Positions 7,852-16,127 of a stretch of DNA of 32,071 bases are shown piece by piece. The position numbers and the translations under genes were made by a program. Numbering within the stretch: position 1 is the first letter of the stretch; each line of letters starts with the position of its first letter. The notes beneath the pieces are model-generated. The model saw only the letters and a program-made list of their open reading frames with translations, was not told the DNA's origin and did not search any database. The DNA comes from Deltaproteobacteria bacterium (GTDB lineage Bacteria > Myxococcota_A > UBA796 > SXON01), in NCBI GenBank assembly GCA_014191855.1, contig BJHF01000075.1, positions 1-32,071 of the forward strand, written 5' to 3'.

Positions 7852-8189
7852 GGTTCGCACTCCAATCGATCCCCCACCTGCGTGCCTTTCGCCCCGCCCG
7901 CGTCCAGCTCCAAAACCCGCTTCGCCCCCCGCACCCAGGCCGTCGCCCGCCATGGGGCCAGCGGCGCATACACCGCGAGGACCGCATCCCCCGGATCAAG
8001 GAAGATCACGTCGATCGCGAAGCGCATGAACATCGTGTGCACGCTGCTGCACGGCTCGATGAACAACCCGCCGCCGGCGTTCTTGGCGCCGAGCAGCCCA
8101 ACGCCACGAGAAAGGAATGTCTTCGCAACGCGGGCGCGCTCGGCCAGCACGAAACCGCGTGTCGCGTTTCGGACCACCAGCTCAGCCAC
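7842..8189 (-). CDS. DUF192 family protein
   Basis: A protein of 115 residues matching the DUF192 pattern: an N-terminal FLSRGVGLLG segment, the core block SSVHTMFMRFAIDVIFLD and the later VLAVYAPLAPWRAT...VLEL strands. This small beta fold is common in bacteria and archaea and has no established function. Many homologues carry a signal peptide; this one does not appear to, so it may be cytoplasmic. It overlaps both neighbours (8 bases with tadC, 10 with the FHA gene), which shows a tightly coupled operon. Confidence 0.87.
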   Translation of the reverse strand: MAELVVRNATRGFVLAERARVAKTFLSRGVGLLGAKNAGGGLFIEPCSSVHTMFMRFAIDVIFLDPGDAVLAVYAPLAPWRATAWVRGAKRVLELDAGGAKGTQVGDRLECEPCG

Positions 8190-9099
8190 CGATCACCATG
8201 TCGCCATAGATGAAGTTGAGCGCGATCGGCCCGAAGATGACGATGAACACCGCCGGCATGATGAACAGGATGAGCGGAAACAAGAGCTTCGTGGCGGCGT
8301 AGGCTCCGGCGCGCTCCGCGGCTTGGAAGCGCTGGGTGCGGAGCAGGTCGGACTGCGCGCGCAGCACCGGGCCGATGCTGGCGCCGAGGATGTCGGCCTG
8401 GATCAATAGCGCGGTGAAGCTGCGGATCTCCTGCATGTCGAGGCGCCAGGCGAGGTTCCGCAGCGCCGTTTGGCGGGTGGCCCCCACCTGGATCTCGCGC
8501 AGCGTGAACGAGAGCTCATCCACCAACGGCCCGTGCTTGGCCTTCTCGCACACCTTCCCTACGCCCGCGATGAAGTCGAGGCCCGCCTCCACAGACAGCG
8601 TGAGCAGATCCATCACGTACGGTAGGCTCTTTCGGATCTGGAGCTGGCGCCCGCTCACGACGCCGGAGATCCAGAAGTCGGGGAAGAAGCTGCCCAATGC
8701 AAGAAGAAGGAAATGCAAGGGAAACGGAAGGTTGATCCCCATGATCACGTAGGCGAGCACGATGCCGAAGCTGAACTCGAAGAACAACCCCATCGTGATC
8801 TTGTAGGCGAAGAACTCGTCGGCGCTCATCACGCCGACCATGCCGGCGGCCACGAACTGCCGCTCGATGCGCAGGCGGTAGGGCTTGAGGCCCAGCGGCA
8901 TCGTAAACGGGACGAAAATCGCGTACAACGGTCGGAGCGCGTGAACGAGCACCGCTTCTTTGGCCGACTCCACCCCGCCCGGCAGCGAGCCCGCTGCGCC
9001 CTCCACCGAGAGGTCCCGCGGCATCAGCGTTCGGGCCACGCCAAAAATGGCCGCGCCGAAGCTCAGGGCGAACACCAGGTACGGGAGCTGACCAAACAT
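8182..9099 (-). CDS. tadC: TadC-like type II secretion system F-domain inner-membrane protein
   Basis: A protein of 305 residues, standard for TadC. It has an N-terminal membrane helix (about 6-23), a pair of central helices (about 100-145), a cytoplasmic T2SSF domain with VMDLLTLSVEAGLDF and the helical FTLREIQVGATRQTALRNLAWR, and a C-terminal helix (LLFPLILFIMPAVFIVIFGP). In Tad/Flp pilus systems TadB and TadC form the inner-membrane platform that works with the TadA ATPase. Neither tadA nor tadB is in the window; aroE precedes it by 12 bases. The Tad system, if complete, must therefore be encoded in more than one locus. Start ATG 9099 has no strong ribosome binding site. Confidence 0.9.
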   Translation of the reverse strand: MFGQLPYLVFALSFGAAIFGVARTLMPRDLSVEGAAGSLPGGVESAKEAVLVHALRPLYAIFVPFTMPLGLKPYRLRIERQFVAAGMVGVMSADEFFAYKITMGLFFEFSFGIVLAYVIMGINLPFPLHFLLLALGSFFPDFWISGVVSGRQLQIRKSLPYVMDLLTLSVEAGLDFIAGVGKVCEKAKHGPLVDELSFTLREIQVGATRQTALRNLAWRLDMQEIRSFTALLIQADILGASIGPVLRAQSDLLRTQRFQAAERAGAYAATKLLFPLILFIMPAVFIVIFGPIALNFIYGDMVIGG

Positions 9100-9111
9100 C
9101 GCCGGCGTAGT

Positions 9112-9957
9112 CTACCAGCCGCCGATGTTCAGCACGCCCCGAACGGTGTCGCTCGACACCCGATGCCCCGTAAAAAGCTCGAAGGACCTGGCTCCCTGGT
9201 GGAGCAGCATCCCAATCCCGCGCTGGATGCGTACGCCGCGAGCGGCGCATGCGGAGAGGAGCGGCGGGTCCGCCATCCAATAGTTCGCGTCCGTCCACAC
9301 CGCGCCTGGCGCCAGTCCGTCTACCGGGAAGCCGAGAACGGCCGGCACCCCGGCCCCCGAGAGGCAATTGACCACCAGGTCCCAGGGTGAGGCCCCGAAC
9401 GCCGCAGCCGTGAGCGGCGCGAATCCGAAGCGAACCCCCGGAAATCGGGGGGCGAGCGTGCTCACGGCGTGCTCCGCACGGGCAGCCGTACGGTTGAGAA
9501 AGGTAACGGAGGCGACGCCCGCCCCGGCGAGCGCTGCGGCAACGGCGCGCCCCGTGCCCCCGGCGCCGAGCACCACGCAGCGGCGGCCGCCCACCTCCAC
9601 CTCAAGCTCTTCCCGCAACGCCGCGAGGTACCCCTCCCCGTCCGTATTGTGCCCGATCAGCTTGCCGTTCTCCGACAACACAACGTTTACCGCCCCCGAG
9701 CACGCCGCGGCCTCCGAGAGCGCATCCAGCCCGGGAACGACCCGCTCCTTGAACGGAACGGTGAGGTTGCACCCCGCCAGGCCGAGCGTGCGGATCGAAT
9801 CCGCTACGCGCTCAGCGTCGTCCGGGCGAACGTCCAGCGCAACGTACACGGCGTCGACGCCCAACCGCCGGAACAGCTCGTTGTGCATCGCCGGCGAGAG
9901 GCTGTGCCGGATCGGGTGCCCGAGCAAGGCAAACACCCTCGTGCTCCCATTTATCAT
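9112..9957 (-). CDS. aroE: Shikimate dehydrogenase
   Basis: A protein of 281 residues, typical length. It reduces 3-dehydroshikimate to shikimate with NADPH in aromatic amino-acid synthesis, in the cytoplasm. The substrate-binding segment GHPIRHSLSPAMHN (13-26), catalytic K70 in NLTVPFKE, D106 in NTDGEGY, the dinucleotide-binding loop GAGGTG (131-136), NRT (cofactor phosphate contact) and the C-terminal GMLLHQGARSFELF are all present. Its ATG overlaps the stop of ribF (ATGA, 9954-9957), so the two are translationally coupled. Confidence 0.96.
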   Translation of the reverse strand: MINGSTRVFALLGHPIRHSLSPAMHNELFRRLGVDAVYVALDVRPDDAERVADSIRTLGLAGCNLTVPFKERVVPGLDALSEAAACSGAVNVVLSENGKLIGHNTDGEGYLAALREELEVEVGGRRCVVLGAGGTGRAVAAALAGAGVASVTFLNRTAARAEHAVSTLAPRFPGVRFGFAPLTAAAFGASPWDLVVNCLSGAGVPAVLGFPVDGLAPGAVWTDANYWMADPPLLSACAARGVRIQRGIGMLLHQGARSFELFTGHRVSSDTVRGVLNIGGW

Positions 9958-10862
9958 CGGAGAAAAGCCCGCGCTGCCGCCACGTCGCGGCGGATCTGGG
10001 TCACCAGCTCCGCGACCGAGCCGAACCGACGCTCCTCACGCAGCCGGTGGAGCAGCGCCACCTCCAGCGGTTGCCCGTAGAGATCCTCGTCGATTTCCAA
10101 TAGATGCACTTCCGCCGCGTATCGGGAGCCATCGACGGTGGGCCGGGTGCCAAAGTTGGCGACCCCGTTCACCACCCGCCCGTCGCCGAGCCGGGCACGC
10201 ACCGCGTACACTCCGTTTCCCGGGCGCAGCTCCTCGTCCACGTCCACGTTCGCCGTCGGGAATCCAATCGTTCTACCGCGTGCATCCCCGTGTACCACCT
10301 GCCCGCTCACGGTCACGGGCCGCCCGAGGAGCGCGGCCGCGGCTTCCACCTCACCGCCCGCGATCAACTTCCGCACCCTCGACGACGAGATCGCCTCCGC
10401 TCCCTCTACAAACGCCGCGACTTCGATGACCTCCATCTCTGGCGCGAGCCGACGGATCGCGCCGGCATCCCCCGCTCGCATGCTGCCAAAACGAAAGTCG
10501 TGCCCAACGACCAGCGCGCGGGCGCCGAGCCGAGCGAGGAGCACCTCCCCCACAAAACGCTCCGCTGAGTACCTCGAAAACTCGCGGGTAAAGCGCTCCA
10601 CGACCACGTGGTCAACCCCCGCCGCACGGAGGCAACGGATCCGGTTCGCCAACGTCTGGATCCGAGGTTGGTGGCGCTCCGGCGCGACCACCGCCGTGGG
10701 CGCCGGGTCGAAGGTGTACACGCAGCTCGGGGCGGAAAGCCTCGCTGAAGCTGAAAAAAGTGCCTCAAGCACCACCCGGTGGCCGCGGTGCACGCCGTCA
10801 AAATTGCCGATGGCCACAACGCTGGCCGGCAACGGGGCGGAGTCGAACGGGTCGTCGCGCAC
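9954..10862 (-). CDS. ribF: Bifunctional riboflavin kinase / FAD synthetase
   Basis: About 302 residues from GTG 10862. The N-terminal FAD-synthetase (nucleotidyltransferase) domain shows IGNFDGVHRGH, FDPAP, VVGHDFRFG and ISSSRVRKLI. The C-terminal riboflavin-kinase domain shows GRTIGFPTANV, NGVYAVRARL, GVANFGTRPTV and the EVHLLEIDEDLYGQ block. It makes FMN and then FAD from riboflavin. The start is uncertain: ATG 10898 (12 codons upstream) is an alternative that would share its CATG with the divergent lipoprotein start. GTG 10862 would start just before the first strand but has no clear ribosome binding site. First gene of the ribF-aroE-tadC-DUF192-FHA run. Confidence 0.95.
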   Translation of the reverse strand: MRDDPFDSAPLPASVVAIGNFDGVHRGHRVVLEALFSASARLSAPSCVYTFDPAPTAVVAPERHQPRIQTLANRIRCLRAAGVDHVVVERFTREFSRYSAERFVGEVLLARLGARALVVGHDFRFGSMRAGDAGAIRRLAPEMEVIEVAAFVEGAEAISSSRVRKLIAGGEVEAAAALLGRPVTVSGQVVHGDARGRTIGFPTANVDVDEELRPGNGVYAVRARLGDGRVVNGVANFGTRPTVDGSRYAAEVHLLEIDEDLYGQPLEVALLHRLREERRFGSVAELVTQIRRDVAAARAFLR

Positions 10863-10896
10863 GGCGGGGTGATAGTCTGCCGCCGAGGACGACGCC

Positions 10897-11514
10897 ATGA
10901 CTGCGCTGCTCATCACGCTCCTGGCCTGCGATCCCGCCGCTCCCGATGAGCTGGCGCCGTTGACCGGCGTGATCACGAGCAACGGGGAGAGCGCGGAGCT
11001 GGTGGGAGGCGCGGGCTTCGCGGCCGAGCGCGACGGTCGCATCGTCGTCGTGGTGTACCCCCGGAGCGAGGTAACCTGTGAGCTCGCCGGGCAGGACATG
11101 GGCGCCGGTGGGGAGGACTGGGACGCGTCGGTGGTTCAAGAAGCTGGAAAATGTTCCATGAGCATCCTCGCCGATTACGACGATGGCCTCGACATCACCG
11201 GCGGCACCTTGTTCGATGCGACGGTGTCGGTGTCGTGCGCGATGGGCGATGGAACCTGGGAATACCGGGAGGAGGACCGCTACAACAGCGCCGGCTACTT
11301 CTACACCGGCTCGTGGTGGCAGGGCTCGCCCGAAGCCTTCGACCTCACCGTTTCGGGCGACGAAGAGGCCGGCTACACGTTCGAAGTCACGATGGAAACG
11401 TACACGGGGCAGTACATCTACGACCTCGAAGAGGCCGACCCCGATCCTGCCGAAGGCGCCGTTTCGGGTGGGATGGTTTTGGAGCCCTGCGGCGACATCA
11501 GCACGATCCTGTAG
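10897..11514 (+). CDS. Lipoprotein of unknown function
   Basis: A protein of 205 residues with an unusually short lipoprotein signal: LITLLAC gives a lipobox with the acylated cysteine at position 11, followed by DPAAPDE. No basic residue precedes the hydrophobic core. The mature part is acidic and rich in short beta strands with several aromatic residues (YNSAGYFYTGSWW) and three further cysteines; no family was recognised. D at position +2 is an inner-membrane retention signal in E. coli, but the rule may not hold here. GAGG lies 8 bases before the ATG. The gene is divergent from ribF, and its promoter must lie within or just before the ribF start. Confidence 0.8.
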   Translation: MTALLITLLACDPAAPDELAPLTGVITSNGESAELVGGAGFAAERDGRIVVVVYPRSEVTCELAGQDMGAGGEDWDASVVQEAGKCSMSILADYDDGLDITGGTLFDATVSVSCAMGDGTWEYREEDRYNSAGYFYTGSWWQGSPEAFDLTVSGDEEAGYTFEVTMETYTGQYIYDLEEADPDPAEGAVSGGMVLEPCGDISTIL

Positions 11515-11515
11515 G

Positions 11516-11565
11516 GCGATGCCCGCGGCCAAATCCCGGGGCCAACGGGCGTCGCCGGGCATCGC
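11516..11565 (+). terminator. Hairpin after the lipoprotein gene, possible terminator
   Basis: GCGATGCCCG (11516-11525) pairs perfectly with CGGGCATCGC (11556-11565), 10 base pairs around a 30-base loop that contains a smaller GGCC/GGCC pairing. It starts two bases after the lipoprotein stop. No T-run follows, so it is not a classical intrinsic terminator; it could assist Rho-dependent ending or protect the 3' end. Confidence 0.45.
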
Positions 11566-11610
11566 GGTGCCGGCGTCGGCGGACCGTGCCGATCGCGGCT
11601 ACGCTGCGCC

Positions 11611-13788
11611 ATGTTCTTCTGGCTCGCCGCCGCCTGGGCCAACACCATCTGGGTAACCAAGGATGGCACCGGCGACTACGGCCAGCTTCAAGACGCGATC
11701 GACGTCTCCCGCGCGGGGGACATCATCCAGCTTGGTCCGGGTACATGGACGGGCACCTACACCGTTCGTGAGCGCTACATCTCCATCGTCGGCAGCGGCA
11801 CGGACCAGACCACGCTCGACGGCGGCGCGTTTCCGGCCCTGCTCACACTCGAGGGCGCCGACGTCACACTCGCGGCGCTCACGCTCACCAACGAAGGCGG
11901 CGCGGGCGTCGTCACCCTCGACCGCACCGATCTCGTCGTGAGCGACTGTGTGTTCACCGGGATCGGTACCCCCGAGGGGAGCGGCGCGGTGCACCTGGAG
12001 AACGGCACCGCCGCCTTTATGGACGTCGTGTTCACCGCCGGACTGAGCGGCGCAGCCTGGGCGATCCAGGCCGACGCCGGCGAGCTCACCCTTGAGAACG
12101 TGAGCTTCTCGGAGGGGAACGGCGCGCTCGGGGCGGTGAGCCTCGACGGCAAGATGACGGCCACGCTCTCGAATACGACGTTTGCGGACAACGAGGGCGT
12201 CGAGGTCGGCGGGCTTTGGGTCGGCGATGACGTAGCGGTGCGGATTTACGGCGCGGCGTTCAGCGACAATTGGGGGGAGAGCGGCGCAATCCGCCTCGGG
12301 AGTGGGGCACAGTCCGTGATGTACGATGGCGCGTTTTCGGAGAACGTCGCCCGCGGGCACGGGGGCGCGCTCCACGTGGGCGTCGGCGCGTCCGCGACGT
12401 GTTTGCGTTGCACTTGGGAAAACAACGTCTCGGACCAGCATGGCGGCGCGGTCTGGGTGGGCGAGTGGGGGAGCTTCGCCGACGCGGAGGGGAGCTGGGA
12501 CGGGAACTGGGCTTCCGGCCCGGACGGCGGCGGCGGCAGCGTGTTCGCCCAGGCCGATACGGTCGTGGACATCAGCGACGCGACGATCTCCGGGGGCGGC
12601 GAGGAGAGCACGTGGTCGCTCGACCACACGGCCGCGCGCTTCACCGACTGCTTCTTCGATGGAACCAGCCCCATCCTCGCCGAAGGAGGGCAGCTCACGC
12701 TCAGCCGGGTCATCTGGTTGACCGAGGCGTGGCCCGTCGAAACCGCCGTTTCCGTGAGCGACGGCGCGGCGCTCACGGCGACAGGCGTGCGGGGCACGGG
12801 CCTCGCGGGCGCGTTTTTCATCGAGGCGAGCACCGCGACCTTCGCCGATTGCGCGCTGACCGCCGGCGCCGACACCGCCATCGTCGCCGTGGGCGGCGCG
12901 TCGTTGGTCGTCAGCGATTGCACCTTTACCAGCAACGCAGGCGGCGTTTGGGCCGAAGAAAGCTCCGTTGCCCTCGACAACAGCGTGTTCCTCCGGAACA
13001 ACGAGTCTGGCGGCGCCGCGTTCACCGTCGTCTCGCCCCTCCCGGCGAGCCAGGCCACCAACGTGCAGTTCGTCGCCAACGCCAGTGGCACCGAGCCCGG
13101 TGTCGCGCTGATCGACGCCGCCAACCTTCGGTTCGCGTTCTCCACGCTGGTCGGCCACCCCGGAGCGGCACTCTCCATCACCGGCGCAACCCCCGACCTC
13201 GGCGCCCTGGCCTTTGCCAACAACGGCGCCGACCTCACCGCCACCGACACCGAGGTCGTGTGTCGCGATTGCGCCTGGAGCGACGGCCCGGACCCCCGCT
13301 TCCTCGCCTGGAACCCCGACGATCCATCGAGCGCCGATCTGCGCCTCCTGCGCTCCAGTCCGCTGCTCGACGCCGCCGACCCCGCCCTCCTCGATCCCGA
13401 CGGCACCCGCGCCGACATCGGCGCTTTCGGCGGCCCGGATCTCCACGACGACGCCGACCTCGACGCCGACGGCCACCACGCTGCCGCCGATTGCAACGAC
13501 GCCGACCCCATCGTGCACCCCGGCGCCATCGAGTACTGGTACGACGGCGTGGATCAGGATTGTGACGGTCGCGACGACGATCAGGATGGCGACGGACTCG
13601 CGCGAGCGGGGGATTGTGACGATACGGACAACGCGATCGGCGCGTGCCCCGACGCCGGCGCAGGACAGTCCCTGGGGGGCGGGCCGGGGTGCCTGTGTAC
13701 GAGCAGCGCGCCGGGAGGGTGGCTGGCCGTGGCGCTCGGCGGGGCGGTGGCCACCACGTTGAGGCGCCGCCCCTCCCCTCACCGCTGA
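11611..13788 (+). CDS. Secreted right-handed beta-helix protein with MopE-like motifs and MYXO-CTERM-like tail
   Basis: A protein of 725 residues. A very short signal (MFFWLAAAWA) leads into WVTKDGTGDYGQLQDAI, the usual entry of pectin-lyase-like parallel beta-helices. Residues about 30-590 are helix turns with recurring short strands such as LTLEGADVTLAALTLTN and VVSDCVFT. An acidic segment (about 610-680) has MopE-like repeats: DADLDADGHHAAADCNDADP, GVDQDCDG, DQDGDGLA and GDCDDTDNAIG, which typically bind calcium or other metals. The C terminus has GGGPGCLC, a hydrophobic helix and a basic RRRPSPHR end, resembling the MYXO-CTERM sorting signal. Likely exported and displayed on the surface. 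The paralogue at 19254 has the same layout. Confidence 0.87.
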   Translation: MFFWLAAAWANTIWVTKDGTGDYGQLQDAIDVSRAGDIIQLGPGTWTGTYTVRERYISIVGSGTDQTTLDGGAFPALLTLEGADVTLAALTLTNEGGAGVVTLDRTDLVVSDCVFTGIGTPEGSGAVHLENGTAAFMDVVFTAGLSGAAWAIQADAGELTLENVSFSEGNGALGAVSLDGKMTATLSNTTFADNEGVEVGGLWVGDDVAVRIYGAAFSDNWGESGAIRLGSGAQSVMYDGAFSENVARGHGGALHVGVGASATCLRCTWENNVSDQHGGAVWVGEWGSFADAEGSWDGNWASGPDGGGGSVFAQADTVVDISDATISGGGEESTWSLDHTAARFTDCFFDGTSPILAEGGQLTLSRVIWLTEAWPVETAVSVSDGAALTATGVRGTGLAGAFFIEASTATFADCALTAGADTAIVAVGGASLVVSDCTFTSNAGGVWAEESSVALDNSVFLRNNESGGAAFTVVSPLPASQATNVQFVANASGTEPGVALIDAANLRFAFSTLVGHPGAALSITGATPDLGALAFANNGADLTATDTEVVCRDCAWSDGPDPRFLAWNPDDPSSADLRLLRSSPLLDAADPALLDPDGTRADIGAFGGPDLHDDADLDADGHHAAADCNDADPIVHPGAIEYWYDGVDQDCDGRDDDQDGDGLARAGDCDDTDNAIGACPDAGAGQSLGGGPGCLCTSSAPGGWLAVALGGAVATTLRRRPSPHR

Positions 13789-13850
13789 GTTCTTCGCCCG
13801 ATCGCAGGCCGGATCGCCTCGTCGGCTGCATCCGTGCTTACTCTAAAAAG

Positions 13851-14447
13851 ATGTTCGTTCTACTTGTATTTATTGCCGCGGCCCCCACTGCGTCCGCCCA
13901 AGACGTGCTCGCCACCACCGAGATCGAGCCCGCCGCCGCGGAGCCCTCCCCGCCGCCCGACCGAGGTCCCGGCGCCCACCTCCGTTTCGGCCTCGGCGCC
14001 GACCTTGCCGCGTTGGGCGCCACAGACTTCTTCGGGCTCGGGGTCGGTGTGCAGGCCCGGCTCGGCGTGCAGCTAAGCCCCTGGTTCGCCGTCTACTATC
14101 AGCCGCACGCGATCGGCGGACTGGTCCTGACTGGCGACTCGAGCGCCGGCGCGCTCGGCGCCTTGTTCAACTCAGCGAACGTTGAGCTGGATCTCCCGAT
14201 TCTTCAGGTCGGCGCTGGACCCTCCGTCGACGTGCTGGCGTTGGCCGGCTGCTCGCTCGGCACCGCGACCTGCAACGTGGACAACGGCACCTATTTTGGC
14301 GTGGACGTGCGGGCAGCCCTGCTGATCGGCCCCCACGGCCCCGGAACGCACAGCGGGTTTGCCATCGAGGCAAACCTTCACCCAACCTTCCTGGACACCG
14401 ACGTGTTGACTACCTTCACGCTGGGCTTTGCCGGCGAGATCTACTGA
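13851..14447 (+). CDS. Small outer-membrane barrel-like protein
   Basis: A protein of 198 residues. The signal peptide MFVLLVFIAAAPTASA-Q is clear, and the start at 13851 is chosen because it begins the peptide. A short Pro/Glu linker (about 20-40) precedes a domain of amphipathic strands (LRFGLGADLAALG, FFGLGVGVQARLGVQL, FTLGFAGEIY) consistent with an 8-stranded barrel ending in an aromatic residue. One pair of cysteines (GCSLGTATC) lies in a loop and may form a disulphide. No named family recognised. It follows the beta-helix gene after 62 bases, close enough for co-transcription. Confidence 0.75.
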   Translation: MFVLLVFIAAAPTASAQDVLATTEIEPAAAEPSPPPDRGPGAHLRFGLGADLAALGATDFFGLGVGVQARLGVQLSPWFAVYYQPHAIGGLVLTGDSSAGALGALFNSANVELDLPILQVGAGPSVDVLALAGCSLGTATCNVDNGTYFGVDVRAALLIGPHGPGTHSGFAIEANLHPTFLDTDVLTTFTLGFAGEIY

Positions 14448-14458
14448 CCGGCCGCGCC

Positions 14459-14510
14459 GCGATTCGCCGCCACCTCCGCCCGATCATGGCGAATAGGCTG
14501 CGCGAATCGC
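14459..14510. terminator. Inverted repeat between convergent genes, possible bidirectional terminator
   Basis: GCGATTCGC (14459-14467) and GCGAATCGC (14502-14510) are perfect complements, 9 base pairs around a 34-base loop. The repeat lies in the 68-base gap between two convergent genes, where transcription from both sides should end. No T-runs flank it, so the call rests on position and symmetry alone. Confidence 0.4.
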
Positions 14511-14515
14511 CCAGA

Positions 14516-14950
14516 TCAGCGCCTCGCCCGTCGTAACGCGTAGGCCCAGACCAGGGCGCCGACACCCACCGCCGCGGTGCTCGTGGATCCGCTGTCGGCA
14601 AAACACCCGCGCGTCACCTCCGGGGGGCCGGTCACCGAGCAGAAGTCCACGCCGCCCGGGTTGGGGTTGGCCCCGACGACGAGCTCGTCAACGTCGTTCA
14701 CCCCGTCCTGATCGGCGTCGTAGCTGCCGGCTTGCACCGCATCCAGCGCCGCGGTGAGCGTTGCGGAGTCGGTGTAATCGAAGCCTTCGGCCGCCAGATC
14801 CTCCGCGAAGGCCTGGTTGGCCGTTGCCGAGCCTCCCGCCGGCGTTTCATGGCAGAGCAGGCACGAAGGAACGCAGGCCATACCGAGATGATCACTCACG
14901 ATCGAAGGAAAGGAGCTCAGCGCGTGGGCCATCGAGATGAGCAGCAGCAT
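14516..14950 (-). CDS. Small CxxCH (haem c-type motif) protein with MYXO-CTERM-like tail
   Basis: A protein of 144 residues. After a short signal-like start comes ACVPSCLLCHETPAGG, with a CxxCH haem-c attachment motif at C30-H34. The middle part has a thrombospondin-3-like calcium motif (DADQDGVNDVDEL). The C terminus reads GCFADSGSTS, a hydrophobic helix and RRARR, similar to the tails of the two beta-helix proteins in this window. It may be a surface-anchored mono-haem protein, but a single haem and no other cytochrome signature keep this tentative. Start ATG 14950 has GAGGTGA just upstream and lies 7 bases after the porin-like gene, which carries the same CxxCHxxPxGG motif. Confidence 0.8.
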   Translation of the reverse strand: MLLLISMAHALSSFPSIVSDHLGMACVPSCLLCHETPAGGSATANQAFAEDLAAEGFDYTDSATLTAALDAVQAGSYDADQDGVNDVDELVVGANPNPGGVDFCSVTGPPEVTRGCFADSGSTSTAAVGVGALVWAYALRRARR

Positions 14951-14957
14951 GGTCACC

Positions 14958-16127
14958 TCAGAGGAACATGTGGAGTTGCATGAGCCCCATCGGAGAGGGC
15001 GCTTCTTCCGGGGTGCAATACAGCGTGCCGTAGAACGCATCGATGCGCATGTCGACGTGCGGCGCAAAGAACCAAAGGACCGTGGCTGTGCCGCGGAGAG
15101 TGGCCGCGTCCGCATCCGCCCCGTCGTCATCACACCATTCGCCCGTGGCTTTCAGGTGGAGGCCCTGCGTCGGCTCGGTGTCGACTTGCAGGTAGCCGAC
15201 GGTACCGGTCGCGGCTGGGTCGGCGGCCAGCGCCGATCCCGTGACGTTGGCCTCGGCCAGGAATCGCACACGCTCGATGGGCGCATACCGGGCGAACACG
15301 CCGTGGGCCTGGCGCGTGCGCTCCTCCTGGTAGTCGACATCAAGGTTCGCGTGCGTGACCATCGACGAAACGCCAACCTCGAACGTGTTCTTGGGCGCGT
15401 AGGCGAACAGCGCCGAATACCCCCGCTCACGATAATCGTCGGGGCCGATCTGGGTGTTCCCCGCGATCCCCATCAGCTCGGCGCGGTACTTGCCCTTGCC
15501 ATACACCGCGTCCAAGCCTAATTGCTGGCCGTCGTTGGTGTCGGTGCGGGTGGCGGTGCGCGCGAACAGGATGTGCTCTTCGCTCCGGATGCCGTAGGGC
15601 AACGCGAGCCGCCCGCCGCGCACCAAAAGGCCCTTCATCACGTCGTAGCCGACCCAGTACTCGCGGGAAACGACGTTCGCCCCGTCCTTGGCGGTGTTGC
15701 TGGTGATCCAGGCCCCGTCGGCACCCTGGCTCACTACCCCCGCGCTGCCGTAGGCATGGAAGCCCCCGGCTTTCACGTGGGCTCGCAAGTCGGCCTGCAT
15801 CAGGATGTAGCGAGGGTCGGAGGGCTCGGGGATGATGAGGCTCCGGAAATCGCCCTGGAGCTGCAGCTCCTTCGGGAGCGGCACACCAAACGCGAAGTCC
15901 TTGATCCGGCCCGGCTCGAAGTCGGCTTTGCGCTTTCCATATACGGTGCGCATGAAGATCTCGGCCTGACCCCGGCCGTATTCCGTGAGCGCGCTGCCGC
16001 CCGAGGGATCAACATGGCACTGCGCGCAGGCCGTGTAGCCGTGCCCGATCATGAACGGGTAGGCAAACGCCGGCTTCGCGAAGAAGCCGACGATGAGCAG
16101 CACGAACGCCGCGAGCCCCGCTCTCAC
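14958..16127 (-). CDS. Porin-like barrel protein with N-terminal CxxCH haem-binding motif
   Basis: About 389 residues from GTG 16127. The signal peptide (1-22) ends in AFA and is followed by YPFMIGHGYTACAQCHVDPSGG, with CxxCH at C34-H38. The remaining 330 residues consist of amphipathic strands (FHAYGSAGVVSQ, LLVRGGRLALPYGI, KYRAELMGIAGN, LFAYAPKNTFEVGVSS) with a C-terminal MQLHMFL, typical of an outer-membrane barrel. This suggests a haem held at the periplasmic end of a pore. The GTG overlaps the stop of the YceI gene (GTGA), so the two are coupled. Function is unknown; an electron-transfer conduit is one possibility, but only one haem site is seen. Confidence 0.85.
   Translation of the reverse strand: MRAGLAAFVLLIVGFFAKPAFAYPFMIGHGYTACAQCHVDPSGGSALTEYGRGQAEIFMRTVYGKRKADFEPGRIKDFAFGVPLPKELQLQGDFRSLIIPEPSDPRYILMQADLRAHVKAGGFHAYGSAGVVSQGADGAWITSNTAKDGANVVSREYWVGYDVMKGLLVRGGRLALPYGIRSEEHILFARTATRTDTNDGQQLGLDAVYGKGKYRAELMGIAGNTQIGPDDYRERGYSALFAYAPKNTFEVGVSSMVTHANLDVDYQEERTRQAHGVFARYAPIERVRFLAEANVTGSALAADPAATGTVGYLQVDTEPTQGLHLKATGEWCDDDGADADAATLRGTATVLWFFAPHVDMRIDAFYGTLYCTPEEAPSPMGLMQLHMFL

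Noticed and set aside
12246..13565. Arg-rich frames that resemble basic DNA-binding proteins
   Set aside because: Out-of-frame readings of Asp/Ala/Gly-rich coding; no start signal or domain.
11599..13782. A 727-residue minus-strand frame opposite the first beta-helix gene
   Set aside because: Val/Gly/Ala-rich antisense product with no recognisable domain; the plus-strand product has a signal peptide, beta-helix and sorting-like tail.
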